DNA of 64,000 nt from Mycolicibacterium flavescens (GTDB taxonomy: Bacteria; Actinomycetota; Actinomycetes; Mycobacteriales; Mycobacteriaceae): NCBI GenBank assembly GCA_900637135.1, contig LR134353.1:2666001-2730000 (forward strand), in the 5' to 3' direction. Position numbers and translations under genes: made by a program. Below the pieces are notes generated by a model that did no database searches, was not told the origin of the DNA, and saw only the letters and a list, made by a program, of their open reading frames with translations. Each line of letters opens with the position of its first letter. Positions within the stretch are counted from its first letter, which is position 1. This document shows positions 10,906 through 20,585 of this stretch, in pieces.

Positions 10906-11035
10906 GAGTCCAGCATGGCCCGAACGCCGAACGGGTCGAGCGATTTTCGTCGCGTTCGCTGCGGTGTGAGGGTGCGCAAAGTGCTGAGATTTGGCGGCGT
11001 TTCGTGCGCAAACACGCGCGCTCGCGGAAATAGGG

Positions 11036-12688
11036 CTAGGCGAGGTTGGAGCGACGGGGGTAGGCCACCGTCGGATCGGTCAGCACATTCACCACCGCGG
11101 GCAGCGCCGAGGAGAAGGCGCGCTCGAGGGCGGGTCGCAGTTCGGCGGGTGCCGACACCAACTCGCCGTGTCCGCCGAGCGCGGTCACGACCTCATCGTA
11201 TCGGGTGCCCGGCCGCAGGTCGGCCACCACCGAATACCCGTAGATCGCCTCCATCGGATGCTTCTCCAGCGCCCAGACACCGTTGTTGCCGATCACCGAA
11301 ACGACCTGAATCCCGTGGCGCACCAACGTATCCCACTCCATACCCGAGAACCCGAACGCCCCGTCGCCCTGAAGCAGGATCACCTGGCGATCGGGCCGGG
11401 CCAGCTTGGCGGCCAGGGCGTAGCCCGGTCCGGAACCCAGGCAGCCGAACGGGCCGCTGTCGAGCCAGGCGCCGGGCACGTAGCTGTCGATGACGCGGCC
11501 GGCATAGGAGCCGAAGTCGCCTGCGTCGACCACCACGATCGCGTCGCGGTCGAGCATGGCGCTGATTTCCGCGTACACGCGCATGGGGTGTAGCGGCGTG
11601 CGGTCGTCGCGCAGTTCATCGGCCTCGGAGGCACGCATCGCGGTCTCGGTGGCACGCAGGTCGGCGATCCAGGGTTCGTGATCGTTGGCGCCGACCGTCG
11701 ACAGGGCGGACAGCGTGGCGCTGATGTCGCCGTACAGGCCGGCGGCGACCGGTCGCGGGGCCGGTCGATCCGGGGCGCATCGGTCGACGGCGATCAGCGC
11801 GGTATCTGCGCCGAACACACCCCCGAAGCCCAGCCGAAAGTCCATCGGCACGCCGATCACCAGCGCAACATCTGCCTGCTTCAACGCCTTTGACCGCGCC
11901 CTGGAGAACGCGAGCTGGTGGTCGGCGGGGACCGTGCCGCGGGCCATCCCGTTCATCAGCACCGGAATGCGCAGCGCCTCGGCCAGATTCAGCAGCGCCG
12001 TCTCGGCGCGCCCCCACCAGACGTTGGTCCCGGCCATGATGACCGGCCGTTGCGCCTCGGCCAGCAGGCCAAGCGCAGCGCTCAACGCGGCACCGTCGGC
12101 CTGCACCACCGCGGTCGGTTCGCTCAGCGCTCCTGGCGCGCCGGTGTCCGCGGCCTCGCTGAACACGTGGTCCATCGGAAAGTCGACGAACGACACACCC
12201 GAGGGCCCGCCCGCCGTCCCGGCCGCGGCGCGCAGCGCGTCATCGACCAGTCCCGCAACGGCATCCGGCGCCTGCGCGGTCGCGGCGAAGCGGGTCAGCG
12301 GCGCGACGAACGGGACGTGGTCGATTTCCTGCAGGCTGCCCTGCCCCCACCGCATGGCCGGTGCGCGACCGCCGAGGATAACCAGCGGTGACTGGTTCTG
12401 CTGCGCGGCGGCCATCGCGCTCATGCCGTTCGTGACACCGGGCCCGGCCGTCAACGCCGCGACACCCGGCACCCGGGTCACCTTGGACCAGCCCTCGGCG
12501 GCGAACGCGGCGGTCTGCTCGTGGCGGGTGTCGACCAGCCGGATGTTCTCCGCCCGGCAACCGTCGTAGACCGAGAACAGGTGCCCGCCGGAAAGCGTGA
12601 ACACCGTGTCGATTCCGCTCGCCCGCAACCGCCGCGCGATCAGATGCCCCGCGTTCACGGTCGACGGAACCGGCGCGTCGCTGCTCAT
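11036..12688 (-). CDS. ilvG: Thiamine-diphosphate-dependent enzyme, acetolactate-synthase-like (Rv1820)
   Basis: 550-residue ThDP enzyme with the three expected domains: pyrimidine-binding domain with the catalytic glutamate in [15 protein letters not shown], central domain ([20 protein letters not shown]), and ThDP/Mg domain beginning [17 protein letters not shown] and ending in the IGNNGVW asparagine. Start ATG at 12688 ([16 protein letters not shown]). It is annotated ilvG in M. tuberculosis by similarity, but the substrate (acetolactate, oxalyl-CoA or another 2-keto acid) is not fixed by the visible residues. It is divergent from the monooxygenase at 12708 with only 19 bases between start codons, so the promoters must overlap coding sequence. 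Confidence 0.88.
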   Translation of the reverse strand: MSSDAPVPSTVNAGHLIARRLRASGIDTVFTLSGGHLFSVYDGCRAENIRLVDTRHEQTAAFAAEGWSKVTRVPGVAALTAGPGVTNGMSAMAAAQQNQSPLVILGGRAPAMRWGQGSLQEIDHVPFVAPLTRFAATAQAPDAVAGLVDDALRAAAGTAGGPSGVSFVDFPMDHVFSEAADTGAPGALSEPTAVVQADGAALSAALGLLAEAQRPVIMAGTNVWWGRAETALLNLAEALRIPVLMNGMARGTVPADHQLAFSRARSKALKQADVALVIGVPMDFRLGFGGVFGADTALIAVDRCAPDRPAPRPVAAGLYGDISATLSALSTVGANDHEPWIADLRATETAMRASEADELRDDRTPLHPMRVYAEISAMLDRDAIVVVDAGDFGSYAGRVIDSYVPGAWLDSGPFGCLGSGPGYALAAKLARPDRQVILLQGDGAFGFSGMEWDTLVRHGIQVVSVIGNNGVWALEKHPMEAIYGYSVVADLRPGTRYDEVVTALGGHGELVSAPAELRPALERAFSSALPAVVNVLTDPTVAYPRRSNLA

Positions 12689-12707
12689 GGTGGCAGCATA
12701 ACCACGC

Positions 12708-14324
12708 GTGAGGAACCCCGAGGAAACGCAAGTGTTGATCGCCGGCGCCGGGCCGGTCGGTCTCACCGCCGCCATCGAGCTGGCCAGGCGCGGCGTCGAT
12801 TGCCGTATCGTCGACTCGCTGCCCGAGCCGCCGCGGCACGCCAAAGCCGTTGGTGTGCAACCACGCTCACTCGAGGTTTTCGAGAACATGGGCATCCTGG
12901 GACGGATCCTCGACGCGGCGACCCCGATGCGCGGTCAGCTGGTCTACGTCAACGGCGAACAGGTCGCGAAGGCCGACTTCGACGTCCCCGCCGATGTGCC
13001 CTTCGGCTTCGTCGCGATTCCTCAGTACGCCACCGAAGCCATCCTGCGCGACGAACTCGCGGCGCGCGGGGTGCGCGTCGAGCGTGGCTGGCGACTGACC
13101 GGCTTCGACCAGGACGCCGACGGCGTGAGCGCGACGCTGATCGGCGACGGTGAACGCACTGTGCGGGCCGGCTACCTCGTCGGCGCGGACGGCGCGCACA
13201 GCACGGTACGCAAGGCCCTGGGGCTCACCTTCGAGGGCGGCGCGTTCGCCGAGCAGTACATGCTCGGAGACGTCGACGTGGACTGGTCGCTGCCGCGCGG
13301 CTACGCCGTCCGGTCGATGCACCAGACCGACGGCACCACGGACGATCTGCTGGTGTGCATACCGCTGCCCGACGCTGCGCGGGCGGACTCGAAGCATCAC
13401 CGCCGGTACCGGATGTCGATGCTGGTGCCCGACGAGTTGGCCAGCGCACCCGCCGACGGTGTCGCGCACGGCTTCGAGGGTGTCCGCGCGCCCGAACTGC
13501 ACCACATCCAGGCCGTCCTGGACCGGCTCTCCCCCGAACCGACCACCGCGCGCAACCTGCGTTGGTCGTCGGTGTTCCGGATCAGTCACCGCATCGTCGA
13601 CGCCTACGGGTGCGGTCGGGTGTTCGTCGCCGGTGACGCCGCCCACATCCACCCGCCGACCGGTGCGCAGGGGATGAACACCGGCATCCAGGACGCCCAC
13701 AACCTGGCCTGGAAACTGGCGTTGGCGGTGTCGGGCGCCGCGACGCCCGATCTGCTCGACAGCTACGACGCCGAACGCCGGCCGGTCGGCGAGGAGGTGG
13801 TCGGGCGCACCGTGCGCAGCGCCCGCGACGGCATCGGCGCCGACTCGACCGATCCGCAGTACGTGATCCGCCGCGAGGCGCAGTTGCTCATCGATTACGC
13901 GGACAGCCCGATCGTCGCGTCGGGTGCAGGACGCCGAGCCGACGACGCGAACGGGCTGACACGCGACACCGTGACCGGCCCGCTGCGGTTGTTCCAGCTC
14001 TTCGGCCGCGACCACACCACGCTGTTGTACGCGGGTGCCGGCTGTGGCCCCGCCGACGTCGCGGACTTCGAACGTGCCGCCGCAGCGGCGATCGCCGTCG
14101 CGGGCGAGCGCGTGACCGTGCACCTGGTCGCCGCGCCCGACGCCGACGTCGCCGACACGGCGCTGCCGCTGATCCGCGACGCAGACGGACAGTTCGCCCG
14201 CGCCTACCACTGCGCCGAGCGGGCAATGTTCGTGGTGCGGCCCGACGGCTATCTCGGTTACGCGGCGGCGCATGTCGACGCCGAAGACCTGGCTGCCCAT
14301 CTGCGCTCCACATTCGCCCGATGA
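12708..14324 (+). CDS. FAD-dependent aromatic-ring monooxygenase (PHBH/MhpA type)
   Basis: 538-residue class A flavoprotein monooxygenase. GTG start, then the FAD motif [20 protein letters not shown], the DG motif [16 protein letters not shown] and the GD motif [20 protein letters not shown]. The last 150 residues look like the thioredoxin-fold tail seen in phenol and 3-(3-hydroxyphenyl)propionate hydroxylases and in rifampicin/tetracycline-modifying relatives. It would hydroxylate a phenolic substrate using NAD(P)H and O2. It is absent between Rv1820 and Rv1819c in M. tuberculosis, so it is an accessory gene here. A 646-codon open frame on the opposite strand is a shadow. Confidence 0.9.
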   Translation: MRNPEETQVLIAGAGPVGLTAAIELARRGVDCRIVDSLPEPPRHAKAVGVQPRSLEVFENMGILGRILDAATPMRGQLVYVNGEQVAKADFDVPADVPFGFVAIPQYATEAILRDELAARGVRVERGWRLTGFDQDADGVSATLIGDGERTVRAGYLVGADGAHSTVRKALGLTFEGGAFAEQYMLGDVDVDWSLPRGYAVRSMHQTDGTTDDLLVCIPLPDAARADSKHHRRYRMSMLVPDELASAPADGVAHGFEGVRAPELHHIQAVLDRLSPEPTTARNLRWSSVFRISHRIVDAYGCGRVFVAGDAAHIHPPTGAQGMNTGIQDAHNLAWKLALAVSGAATPDLLDSYDAERRPVGEEVVGRTVRSARDGIGADSTDPQYVIRREAQLLIDYADSPIVASGAGRRADDANGLTRDTVTGPLRLFQLFGRDHTTLLYAGAGCGPADVADFERAAAAAIAVAGERVTVHLVAAPDADVADTALPLIRDADGQFARAYHCAERAMFVVRPDGYLGYAAAHVDAEDLAAHLRSTFAR

Positions 14325-14402
14325 GCGCACGTTGTCCGACTCGCGGCCCGTGGTTGGTCCCTCTGAAACGCCTGCGGCGGTCGGAGAAGGTACCTTGCCG
14401 GA

Positions 14403-16328
14403 GTGAATGAGGGAATGTTCACCCCGACGCTGGACTGGGGCAGTGAACTGTGGATATCGCTGGTGTGGATCGCCCGAGCCTGGGCGATCACAGCGGTGTG
14501 CACTCTGATCGTCTTGGTGCTCATCGCGAAGTTCACCGAGTGGGGCCGTCAGTTCTGGCGGATCACCGGCGACTACTTCAAGGGTCCGGAGAGCGTCAGG
14601 ATCTGGCTGTGGCTGGGCACGCTGCTGCTCTCGGTGATCATCGGGGTCCGCCTGACGGTGCTGTTCACCTTCCAGGGCAACGACATGATGACCAGCTTTC
14701 AGGTGGTGGCGTCCGGCCTGGGCACCGGCGACGACGCCATCCGGAACTCCGGCAGGGACGGGTTCTGGTTGTCGATGATGATCTTCGCAATCCTGGCCGT
14801 CATCCACGTCGCGCGGATCATGCTCGACCTCTTCTTGACCCAGCGGTTCATGTTGGCCTGGCGGGTCTGGCTCACCGACCGGCTCACCAGTGACTGGTTG
14901 GACGACAAGGCCTACTACCGCGGCCGATTCATCGACGACACCATCGACAACCCCGACCAGCGCATCCAGTACGACATCGACATCTTCACCGCCGGCGTCG
15001 GCGGCCTGCCGAACACACCCAACAACACCTCGACAGCCACGCTGCTGTTCGGCGCGATCAGTGCGATCGTCTCGATGGTCTCCTTCACCGCGATCCTGTG
15101 GAACCTGTCGGGGACGCTCACGCTGCCGTTCATCGGCGACGTGCCGCGGGCGATGTTCTGGATTCTGTTGGCGTACGTGCTGCTCGCTTCGGTCTTCGCG
15201 TTCTGGATCGGCAGGCCGATCATCTGGCTGTCGTTCTACAACGAGAAGTTCAACGCCGCCTTCCGCTATGCGCTGGTGCGCCTGCGCGACGCGTCCGAGG
15301 CGGTCGCCTTCTACCGCGGCGAGATCGCCGAAAGGTCAGGGCTGCGGCGGCTGTTCGCGCCGGTGGTCAGCAACTACAAGCGCTACATCAACCGCATGAT
15401 GGGCTTCTACGGCTGGAACCTGTCGATGGACCAGATCATCGTCGTGCCGCCCTATCTGCTGCAGTTTCCCCGGTTCTTCACCGGTGAGATCACGCTCGGC
15501 GCGATGAGCCAGACCGCGGCGGCGTTCGGCAACATCGAGGCTGGCCTGTCGTTCTTCCGCAACGTCTACGACCAGTTCGCCGGTTATCGGGCTGCGATCA
15601 TCCGGCTGCACGGCCTGGTGGTCGCCAACGATGAGGGCCGGGCGCTGCCCGAACTGACCACCGCGCCGTGCGCGGACGGCACCGTCGAACTCTCCGCCGT
15701 CGAAGTCCGCACTCCCGATGGCCGACAACTGATCAGACCGCTCGACATGCGGCTGGAGGTCGGTGACTCGTTGGTGGTCACCGGCAAGTCGGGCAGCGGC
15801 AAGACCACCCTGCTGCGCAGCCTTGCGCAGCTGTGGCCGTTCACCTCGGGCCGACTGACTCGCCCGTGTGGGCCCAACGAGACGATGTTCCTCTCGCAGA
15901 TGCCGTATGTGCCGCTGGGCGATCTACGCACCGTGGTCAGCTACCCCAACGAAGTCGGCGACATCGATGACAGGACGTTGAAACACACGCTGCACAAGGT
16001 GGCGCTGCCGCATCTTGCGGACCGCCTCGACGAGGTCGACGACTGGGCCAAGGTGCTCTCGCCCGGCGAACAGCAACGGATCGCGTTCGCCAGAATCCTG
16101 TTGACCAAACCGAAGGCCGTGTTCCTCGACGAGTCCACGTCGGCCCTGGACGAGGGCCTGGAGTTCATGCTCTATCAGTTGGTTCGCACCGAACTGCCCG
16201 ACACCATCCTGGTCAGTGTGAGCCACCGCAGCACGGTCGAACAGCACCACACCCACGAACTCGAGCTGCTGGGCGACGGCGACTGGCGACTGGGTCGCGT
16301 TGAGGGTGACGAACCGGCGAAGGTCTAA
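14403..16328 (+). CDS. bacA: BacA/SbmA-type ABC transporter with fused ATPase (Rv1819c-like)
   Basis: 641-residue fused transporter: an SbmA/BacA-like membrane domain with about six helices (residues 1-400) and an ATPase domain with Walker [21 protein letters not shown], signature [16 protein letters not shown] and Walker B KAVFLDES. The motif [20 protein letters not shown] is typical of this family. The M. tuberculosis homologue imports vitamin B12 and other hydrophilic molecules such as bleomycin through a large cavity. GTG start. It converges with the flavoprotein gene at 16325, with a 4-base overlap. Confidence 0.95.
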   Translation: MNEGMFTPTLDWGSELWISLVWIARAWAITAVCTLIVLVLIAKFTEWGRQFWRITGDYFKGPESVRIWLWLGTLLLSVIIGVRLTVLFTFQGNDMMTSFQVVASGLGTGDDAIRNSGRDGFWLSMMIFAILAVIHVARIMLDLFLTQRFMLAWRVWLTDRLTSDWLDDKAYYRGRFIDDTIDNPDQRIQYDIDIFTAGVGGLPNTPNNTSTATLLFGAISAIVSMVSFTAILWNLSGTLTLPFIGDVPRAMFWILLAYVLLASVFAFWIGRPIIWLSFYNEKFNAAFRYALVRLRDASEAVAFYRGEIAERSGLRRLFAPVVSNYKRYINRMMGFYGWNLSMDQIIVVPPYLLQFPRFFTGEITLGAMSQTAAAFGNIEAGLSFFRNVYDQFAGYRAAIIRLHGLVVANDEGRALPELTTAPCADGTVELSAVEVRTPDGRQLIRPLDMRLEVGDSLVVTGKSGSGKTTLLRSLAQLWPFTSGRLTRPCGPNETMFLSQMPYVPLGDLRTVVSYPNEVGDIDDRTLKHTLHKVALPHLADRLDEVDDWAKVLSPGEQQRIAFARILLTKPKAVFLDESTSALDEGLEFMLYQLVRTELPDTILVSVSHRSTVEQHHTHELELLGDGDWRLGRVEGDEPAKV

Positions 16329-17830
16329 CGCGCCACAGCGTGTGCGCCCGCGCGCCTGGCTGCGTGCTCACCCGCCCGCCGCCCGAAGAACGACCCTTCG
16401 CCGAGTTGGGTTCCGCTGGCGTAGCCCTTGCCGTCCTGGGCGATGTTGGACGCGCACGCTCCCGCCGCATAGAGGCCTGAGACGGCGGAGCCGTCCTCGC
16501 GCAGGACCTCTCCGTCGATCGACACCGCCAGTCCGCCCATGGTGAAACCCGAGTACATCGCGCGCCCCAGCGACAGGTCGAACGCCGCGAACGGGCCGGT
16601 GTCCTGGGCTGCGACGTAGTCGGGTTGTTTGTGGAAGTCGGGATCCTCACCGCGAGCGGCGAATTCGTTGTACCGATGCAGGGTCGCGACCAGGTTGCCC
16701 TGCGGAATACCGAGCGCCGCTTCCATTTCCTCCACGGTCTCCCAACCGTCGATGAACTTGATCAGCGGCATCTCGGGCATCTCCATGTGGGCCTCGTCGA
16801 CGACGAGATAGGCCGTCTGCTCAGGCTGTTCGAGCACGAAAGCCGAAGTGCGCGAATGGTATGAGTCCTCGGCGACAAAGCGGTGGCCGTACTTGTTGAC
16901 TATCACACCGGTGAGCAGGATCTCCGGCGGATACGCCGCGGCGGTGATGAACAGCTGATCCATGTTCTTGGCGACGCCGCCCGCCGAGATGCCCATCCGG
17001 ATACCCAGGCCGTCATCGTTCGGATTGCCCAGGATGTAGGGCTCCACCTCGCCGTGGTGCTTGGTCTTGCGCTTCTGGCCGAGCGCCGGCGTGAGCTCGG
17101 CGACCATCTCGGGGTTCATCGCGAACCCGCCCGCGGCGATGATCACCGCCTTCGCCTTGATCGCGCCCGTCTCGCCGAAGTGCTTCCAACGCACGCCGGC
17201 CACCGACCCGTCGTCGACGACCAGATTGGTCACTCCCGTCTCGTAGCGGATCTGCACACCGAGCTCGGTGGCGCGCTTGACCAACAGGTCGATGACCATC
17301 GCGGCTCCCCCGAGCTCACCGGGTACCGGCACCGAATGGCCGCGCGGTGCCGGTTTGGCCTGCTCGCAGAACGGCCACACCTTCTCGTTGCCCGTGTACG
17401 AGAGGCCTTCAGTGCCCGGCGGCACCACCACCTTGCCCGGGTAGTAGCTGCGCTCGAACTGAAAACCCAAGTCCTCCAACCAGTTGAAGTGTTCGACGCT
17501 GCCGTCGCAGTAGGCGCGGATCTTGTCGAGCTCCGGATCACACGACACTGCGACGAGGTAGGAGTACATCTCGTCGGCGCTGTCCTCATGACCGGTGGCC
17601 TGCTGCACCGCGGTCCCGCCACCCAAATAGAAGTGTCCGCCGGCCATCGAGCTGGTCCCGCCGGCGTCGGCGGCCTTCTCCAGCACCAGCACCCGAGCGC
17701 CCGCGGCGGCGGCGCTGACCGCTGCACACCCGCCTGCGATGCCGAATCCGACCACCACGACATCGAATTCGTCGGACCACGACGCGACATCGGCGGCGTC
17801 GACGGTGTCGGGAATCTCAATGGTGCTCAC
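16325..17830 (-). CDS. FAD-dependent oxidoreductase, 3-ketosteroid dehydrogenase-like (Rv1817-like)
   Basis: 501-residue FAD_binding_2 flavoprotein. The FAD motif is at residues 28-33 ([20 protein letters not shown]) and the second FAD contact is [18 protein letters not shown] near the C-terminus; [16 protein letters not shown] is the usual strand before the capping domain. This fold includes 3-ketosteroid Delta1-dehydrogenases and fumarate reductases; Rv1817 is the syntenic homologue, and the substrate is unproven. The GTG start overlaps the stop of the VOC gene (GTGA), so the two are co-translated behind a KstR-type box. Confidence 0.9.
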   Translation of the reverse strand: MSTIEIPDTVDAADVASWSDEFDVVVVGFGIAGGCAAVSAAAAGARVLVLEKAADAGGTSSMAGGHFYLGGGTAVQQATGHEDSADEMYSYLVAVSCDPELDKIRAYCDGSVEHFNWLEDLGFQFERSYYPGKVVVPPGTEGLSYTGNEKVWPFCEQAKPAPRGHSVPVPGELGGAAMVIDLLVKRATELGVQIRYETGVTNLVVDDGSVAGVRWKHFGETGAIKAKAVIIAAGGFAMNPEMVAELTPALGQKRKTKHHGEVEPYILGNPNDDGLGIRMGISAGGVAKNMDQLFITAAAYPPEILLTGVIVNKYGHRFVAEDSYHSRTSAFVLEQPEQTAYLVVDEAHMEMPEMPLIKFIDGWETVEEMEAALGIPQGNLVATLHRYNEFAARGEDPDFHKQPDYVAAQDTGPFAAFDLSLGRAMYSGFTMGGLAVSIDGEVLREDGSAVSGLYAAGACASNIAQDGKGYASGTQLGEGSFFGRRAGEHAARRAGAHAVAR

Positions 17831-18297
17831 TGCTGCTCCTGTTTGATGTAGTCGAAGAATGCCCTGATCTCGTCGGGGATGTGGGCGATCTCCAGGTACG
17901 GCACACCGGCGGCGGCGATGTAGGCGAACTCCATGCCACCGGGCATCACGCCGCGCTGCACCGCCTCGGCTTTCCGTTCGGTCAGTGCCGCTTCCACGTC
18001 GTCGACCTCGATGCAGATGTGGTGCATGCCGGGGCCCGCGGTGTCGAGAAAGTCGGCGTAGATATTGCGCCCCGAGACCGGTGCGATCAGTTCGAGCTGC
18101 GTGTCGCCGGCGTAGCTCAGCGAGATGTCGGCCACGAAGTCGGCGGGTTCACCGCGGTACGTGCACGCCTCCGGGGCGAAGTGGACGCCGGGCATGCGCA
18201 CCCACTTCTTGGCGCCCAACATCGAGGTGAGCGCGCTCTCGGTGGCCTCGAGGTCCCGCGTCACCCACGCGATCTGGACAGGTGTCTGGGCAAGCAT
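17827..18297 (-). CDS. VOC-family (glyoxalase/dioxygenase fold) protein
   Basis: 156-residue vicinal-oxygen-chelate protein: LAQTPVQIAWVTRDLEATES at the N-terminus, GPGMHHICIEVDDVEAALTE in the second half and PYLEIAHIPDEIRAFFDYI at the end. The family covers glyoxalases, epimerases, ring-cleavage dioxygenases and binding proteins, so the reaction is open. It overlaps the downstream flavoprotein start by four bases and is the first gene behind the palindrome at 18331-18346, suggesting a two-gene operon for one substrate, possibly a steroid or other cyclic ketone. Confidence 0.85.
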   Translation of the reverse strand: MLAQTPVQIAWVTRDLEATESALTSMLGAKKWVRMPGVHFAPEACTYRGEPADFVADISLSYAGDTQLELIAPVSGRNIYADFLDTAGPGMHHICIEVDDVEAALTERKAEAVQRGVMPGGMEFAYIAAAGVPYLEIAHIPDEIRAFFDYIKQEQQ

Positions 18298-18330
18298 CGC
18301 GTCGAGAATATCCGCGGGCTGTCCACTTGG

Positions 18331-18346
18331 CTAGAACGTGTTCTAG
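18331..18346. promoter_or_regulatory. KstR-type operator (TAGAACGTGTTCTA)
   Basis: CTAGAACGTGTTCTAG is a perfect inverted repeat with a two-base centre. It matches the published KstR consensus TNNAACNNGTTNNA at every defined position. It lies 34 bases upstream of the VOC start codon and just after the stop of the SRPBCC gene, so it is placed to control the VOC-flavoprotein operon. KstR is the TetR repressor of cholesterol catabolism in mycobacteria; kstR itself is not in this window. Confidence 0.8.
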
Positions 18347-18347
18347 T

Positions 18348-18986
18348 TCAGGCCTCGCCGTAGTACGCCTTCAGGCACCGGTCGGCAGCCTCCCGCGCGG
18401 CGGCGGGGTCGGCGCCGGAGGCGATGTTCGCCTCGTACCAGGCGTCGTTGGACAACGCCAGAAAGCGTCGACCCTCGGCGGTGGTGACCCACTGTGCCCC
18501 GAACTCCGGGTCGACCGCCTCCCCGGTGGACAGATGCATCGCCAACCCGAGCACCATCGAGTCCCAGCCGATGCCCACGGCGCCGGGGCCGAACTGCAGC
18601 GACATCTCGTCGCCGACGACGGCGATGTGCTCGATGACCAACTGTGCCCGGTCCGCGCCCTGGTCGCTGACGCTGACCTCGATCCAGCTGGTGTTGCCGC
18701 CGTACTCCCAGGTGGCGGTGAAGCTCTTCGGCGGGTCGCACGTCAGGATCGTTCCGCCGGCGTTGCCGTGCAACTGATAGCTGCCACCGACCTTCAGGTC
18801 GCCCGAGATCGGCATCAACCACCGCGGGATGCGCTCGATGTTGGTCACGGCATCCCACAGATCCGCCTGATCGGTGTCGTAGGTCTGCTTGATGGTGACG
18901 ACGTGTGCCTCGCCGGCGTCGATCGTGCGTTTCCCGACGGTGCGTGCGACGGCACTGATCTGGTGGTCCACGTCGATCTCGGTCAT
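18348..18986 (-). CDS. SRPBCC-family protein (AHSA1-like)
   Basis: 212-residue START/Bet v1-like ligand-binding fold: VTIKQTYDTDQADLWDAVTN, IPRWLMPISGDLKVGGSYQL and PPKSFTATWEYGG are the AHSA1 family pattern, with a C-terminal helix-rich tail (FLALSNDAWYEANIAS). Its ATG overlaps the stop of the ArsR gene by four bases. ArsR plus AHSA1-like SRPBCC pairs are common in mycobacteria; the SRPBCC protein is thought to bind a small hydrophobic ligand, but no reaction is established. Confidence 0.9.
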   Translation of the reverse strand: MTEIDVDHQISAVARTVGKRTIDAGEAHVVTIKQTYDTDQADLWDAVTNIERIPRWLMPISGDLKVGGSYQLHGNAGGTILTCDPPKSFTATWEYGGNTSWIEVSVSDQGADRAQLVIEHIAVVGDEMSLQFGPGAVGIGWDSMVLGLAMHLSTGEAVDPEFGAQWVTTAEGRRFLALSNDAWYEANIASGADPAAAREAADRCLKAYYGEA

Positions 18987-19321
18987 GTTGCCTTCTTTCG
19001 TCGTTGTCGCTTACCGCGCGCGATCTCGGTGCCGAGTGCATCGAGCTTCGGCGACCAGAACCGCCGGAAGCCGGCGAGCCACTCGTCGGCGTCGCGCATC
19101 GCCGCCCCGTCGACGGCGTAGAGACGGCGCTGACCGTCCGGCCGCACCGAAGTGAACCCGTTGTCGCGCAACACTTTTAGATGTTGCGAGACCGCGGGCT
19201 GGGTGATCGCGAACTCGTCGCCGATGGTCTCGGCGATGGCTCCTGCGGGCTGCTCGCCGTCGGCCAACAGCTCGAGGATCCGGCGGCGCACCGGATCGCC
19301 GAGGACGTCGAACGCGTGCAC
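18983..19321 (-). CDS. ArsR-family transcriptional regulator
   Basis: 112-residue winged-helix repressor beginning with GTG (VHAFDVLGDPVRRRILELLA). The recognition region is FAITQPAVSQHLKVLRDNGF and the wing is VRPDGQRRLYAVDG. No cysteine-rich metal-binding box is visible, so it is more likely a metabolite-responsive member than a metal sensor. It is first in an operon with the SRPBCC gene (ATGA overlap) and has a promoter with a perfect palindrome directly upstream, consistent with autorepression. Confidence 0.92.
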   Translation of the reverse strand: MHAFDVLGDPVRRRILELLADGEQPAGAIAETIGDEFAITQPAVSQHLKVLRDNGFTSVRPDGQRRLYAVDGAAMRDADEWLAGFRRFWSPKLDALGTEIARGKRQRRKKAT

Positions 19322-19327
19322 CCCTTC

Positions 19328-19356
19328 AAATTAAAGTCACAACTTATATAAGTCAA
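19328..19356 (-). promoter_or_regulatory. Promoter with palindromic operator for the ArsR-SRPBCC operon
   Basis: On the minus strand TTGACT (19356-19351) and TAATTT (19333-19328) are spaced by 17 bases, a good -35/-10 pair in an AT-rich island of this GC-rich region. The perfect 12-bp palindrome ACTTATATAAGT (19342-19353) overlaps the -35 and the spacer. GAAGGGG then precedes the GTG at 19321. The arrangement fits an ArsR repressor that blocks its own promoter. The -35 overlaps the last codon of the upstream TetR gene. Confidence 0.7.
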
Positions 19357-20039
19357 TGCTTATCTGATTGCAGTGCGTCGATCAGCAGGCCGATCTGCAG
19401 ATCGAAGACCGCCGCGGGATCGGTCAGCGTGTCGGGCCCGTACTGGCCGAACACCTCGAGGCTGATCGCACCGACCAGAGCCGCCCATGCCAGGAAGCTC
19501 TTGGCGATCGCGCCGTCGTCGCCCCCGAAGTCGAACTCGTCGCGCAACGCCTCGAAATCCGACGACAGCGGTTCGTCGACAACCGTTTTCGACGAGGGGA
19601 TGTCACCGGCGGCGATACCGGCGCCGACCACGTCGAACAAGGCAGCCACGACGCGGGTCCCCGGGCCTACGGTGCGTTCTCGGGGCGCCTGGTATCCGGG
19701 CACCGGGGTGCCGTAGAGCAGCGCCCACGAGGCGGGCTCCTCGACCGCCCATCGGCGGGCGGCGTGCGCCATCGCGCGAAACTGCTCGCGCCACGGTGTG
19801 CCTTCGCCTCGGGCGTGGTCGACGTGATCGGCGAGTTCGGAATATGCATCGACCAGCAGCAGCGTCAGCAGTTCGTCGCGGCTGGACACGTAGCGGTACA
19901 TCGCTGAGGACACCATGCCGAGGTCGCGGGCGATCGCCCGAAGCGAGAGCCCGGCCGCGCCGTCGGTCACGAGGTGACGCCGACCCAACTCGATGATCTG
20001 CTCCTCGATCCGCTGCCGGCTCTCGGCCCGTTTGCCCAT
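19353..20039 (-). CDS. TetR-family transcriptional regulator
   Basis: 228-residue TetR protein. The start ATG at 20039 (MGKRAESRQRIEEQIIELGR) is preferred to the in-frame start at 20099, which adds residues unlike the family. Helix-turn-helix: GLSLRAIARDLGMVSSAMYR followed by YVSSRDELLTLLLVDAYSEL. The C-terminal ligand domain has WREQFRAMAHAARRWAVEEP and resembles the TetR_C_13 type. It is divergent from the F420-type reductase gene, with a palindrome between them. Confidence 0.92.
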   Translation of the reverse strand: MGKRAESRQRIEEQIIELGRRHLVTDGAAGLSLRAIARDLGMVSSAMYRYVSSRDELLTLLLVDAYSELADHVDHARGEGTPWREQFRAMAHAARRWAVEEPASWALLYGTPVPGYQAPRERTVGPGTRVVAALFDVVGAGIAAGDIPSSKTVVDEPLSSDFEALRDEFDFGGDDGAIAKSFLAWAALVGAISLEVFGQYGPDTLTDPAAVFDLQIGLLIDALQSDKH

Positions 20040-20107
20040 GTGCCGAGTGTGACACAAAGCGAGATCACTGCTCTTGATTTTGTCGCGGCGAGGTGGCACC
20101 CTCAGTT

Positions 20108-20124
20108 AGAGAGCACCGCTCTCT
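20108..20124. promoter_or_regulatory. Probable TetR operator (AGAGAGC-ACC-GCTCTCT)
   Basis: A perfect 7+7 inverted repeat with a three-base centre lies between the divergent TetR (start 20039) and DUF385 (start 20145) genes. Its size and position fit a TetR-family operator controlling both directions. The DUF385 ribosome site (GAGGAGGTCC) follows at about 20128-20137. Confidence 0.65.
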
Positions 20125-20144
20125 GATCGAGGAGGTCCTTTGGG

Positions 20145-20585
20145 ATGACAACGCGCTACGACGAACCGACGCGGGCCGCCCGCGTCATCAACCACGTCTT
20201 CCGCTGGCTGGCCGAGGCCGGTGTCAGTGTTGCCGGGACCAAGGCGCTCTCGGTGCGAGGCCGCAAGACGGGCAAGCGCCGAAGCGTGGTGGTCAACGTG
20301 CTCCCGGTGGGCGGTCGCGACTACCTCGTCTCCCCGCGCGGTCACACCCAGTGGGCCCGCAACGCAAGGGCGGCCGGCGTCGTCGAGGTCGGTCCGCGGT
20401 GGCGCCGCCGCGAGGTGCGGATCGCCGAGGTGCCCGACGAGGTCAAGCCCGAGCTGCTCGTCCGCTACCTGGACCGCTGGTTCTGGGAGGTCAAGGGACA
20501 CGTCGGCGGTCTGACGCCGACGTCGTCACCGGAGGAGTTGCGCGCCGCGGCGCCGTCGATTCCGGTGTTCGAGCTCGTGCGTTAG
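20145..20585 (+). CDS. Deazaflavin (F420)-dependent nitroreductase-family protein (DUF385, Ddn-like)
   Basis: 146-residue split-beta-barrel protein of the Ddn/FDOR-A type: TKALSVRGRKTGKRRSVVVN, VGGRDYLVSPRGHTQWARNA and the following charged strands are the family core that binds F420. Members reduce quinones or other unsaturated rings using F420H2. A strong ribosome site (GAGGAGGTCC) precedes the ATG. It is divergent from a TetR gene with a shared palindrome and converges with the protease gene, overlapping it by four bases. Confidence 0.9.
   Translation: MTTRYDEPTRAARVINHVFRWLAEAGVSVAGTKALSVRGRKTGKRRSVVVNVLPVGGRDYLVSPRGHTQWARNARAAGVVEVGPRWRRREVRIAEVPDEVKPELLVRYLDRWFWEVKGHVGGLTPTSSPEELRAAAPSIPVFELVR

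Noticed and set aside
12867..14807. 646-codon open frame on the minus strand
   Set aside because: It is antisense to the FAD monooxygenase, runs into the transporter gene and shows no domain; GC-rich codon bias keeps the opposite frame open.
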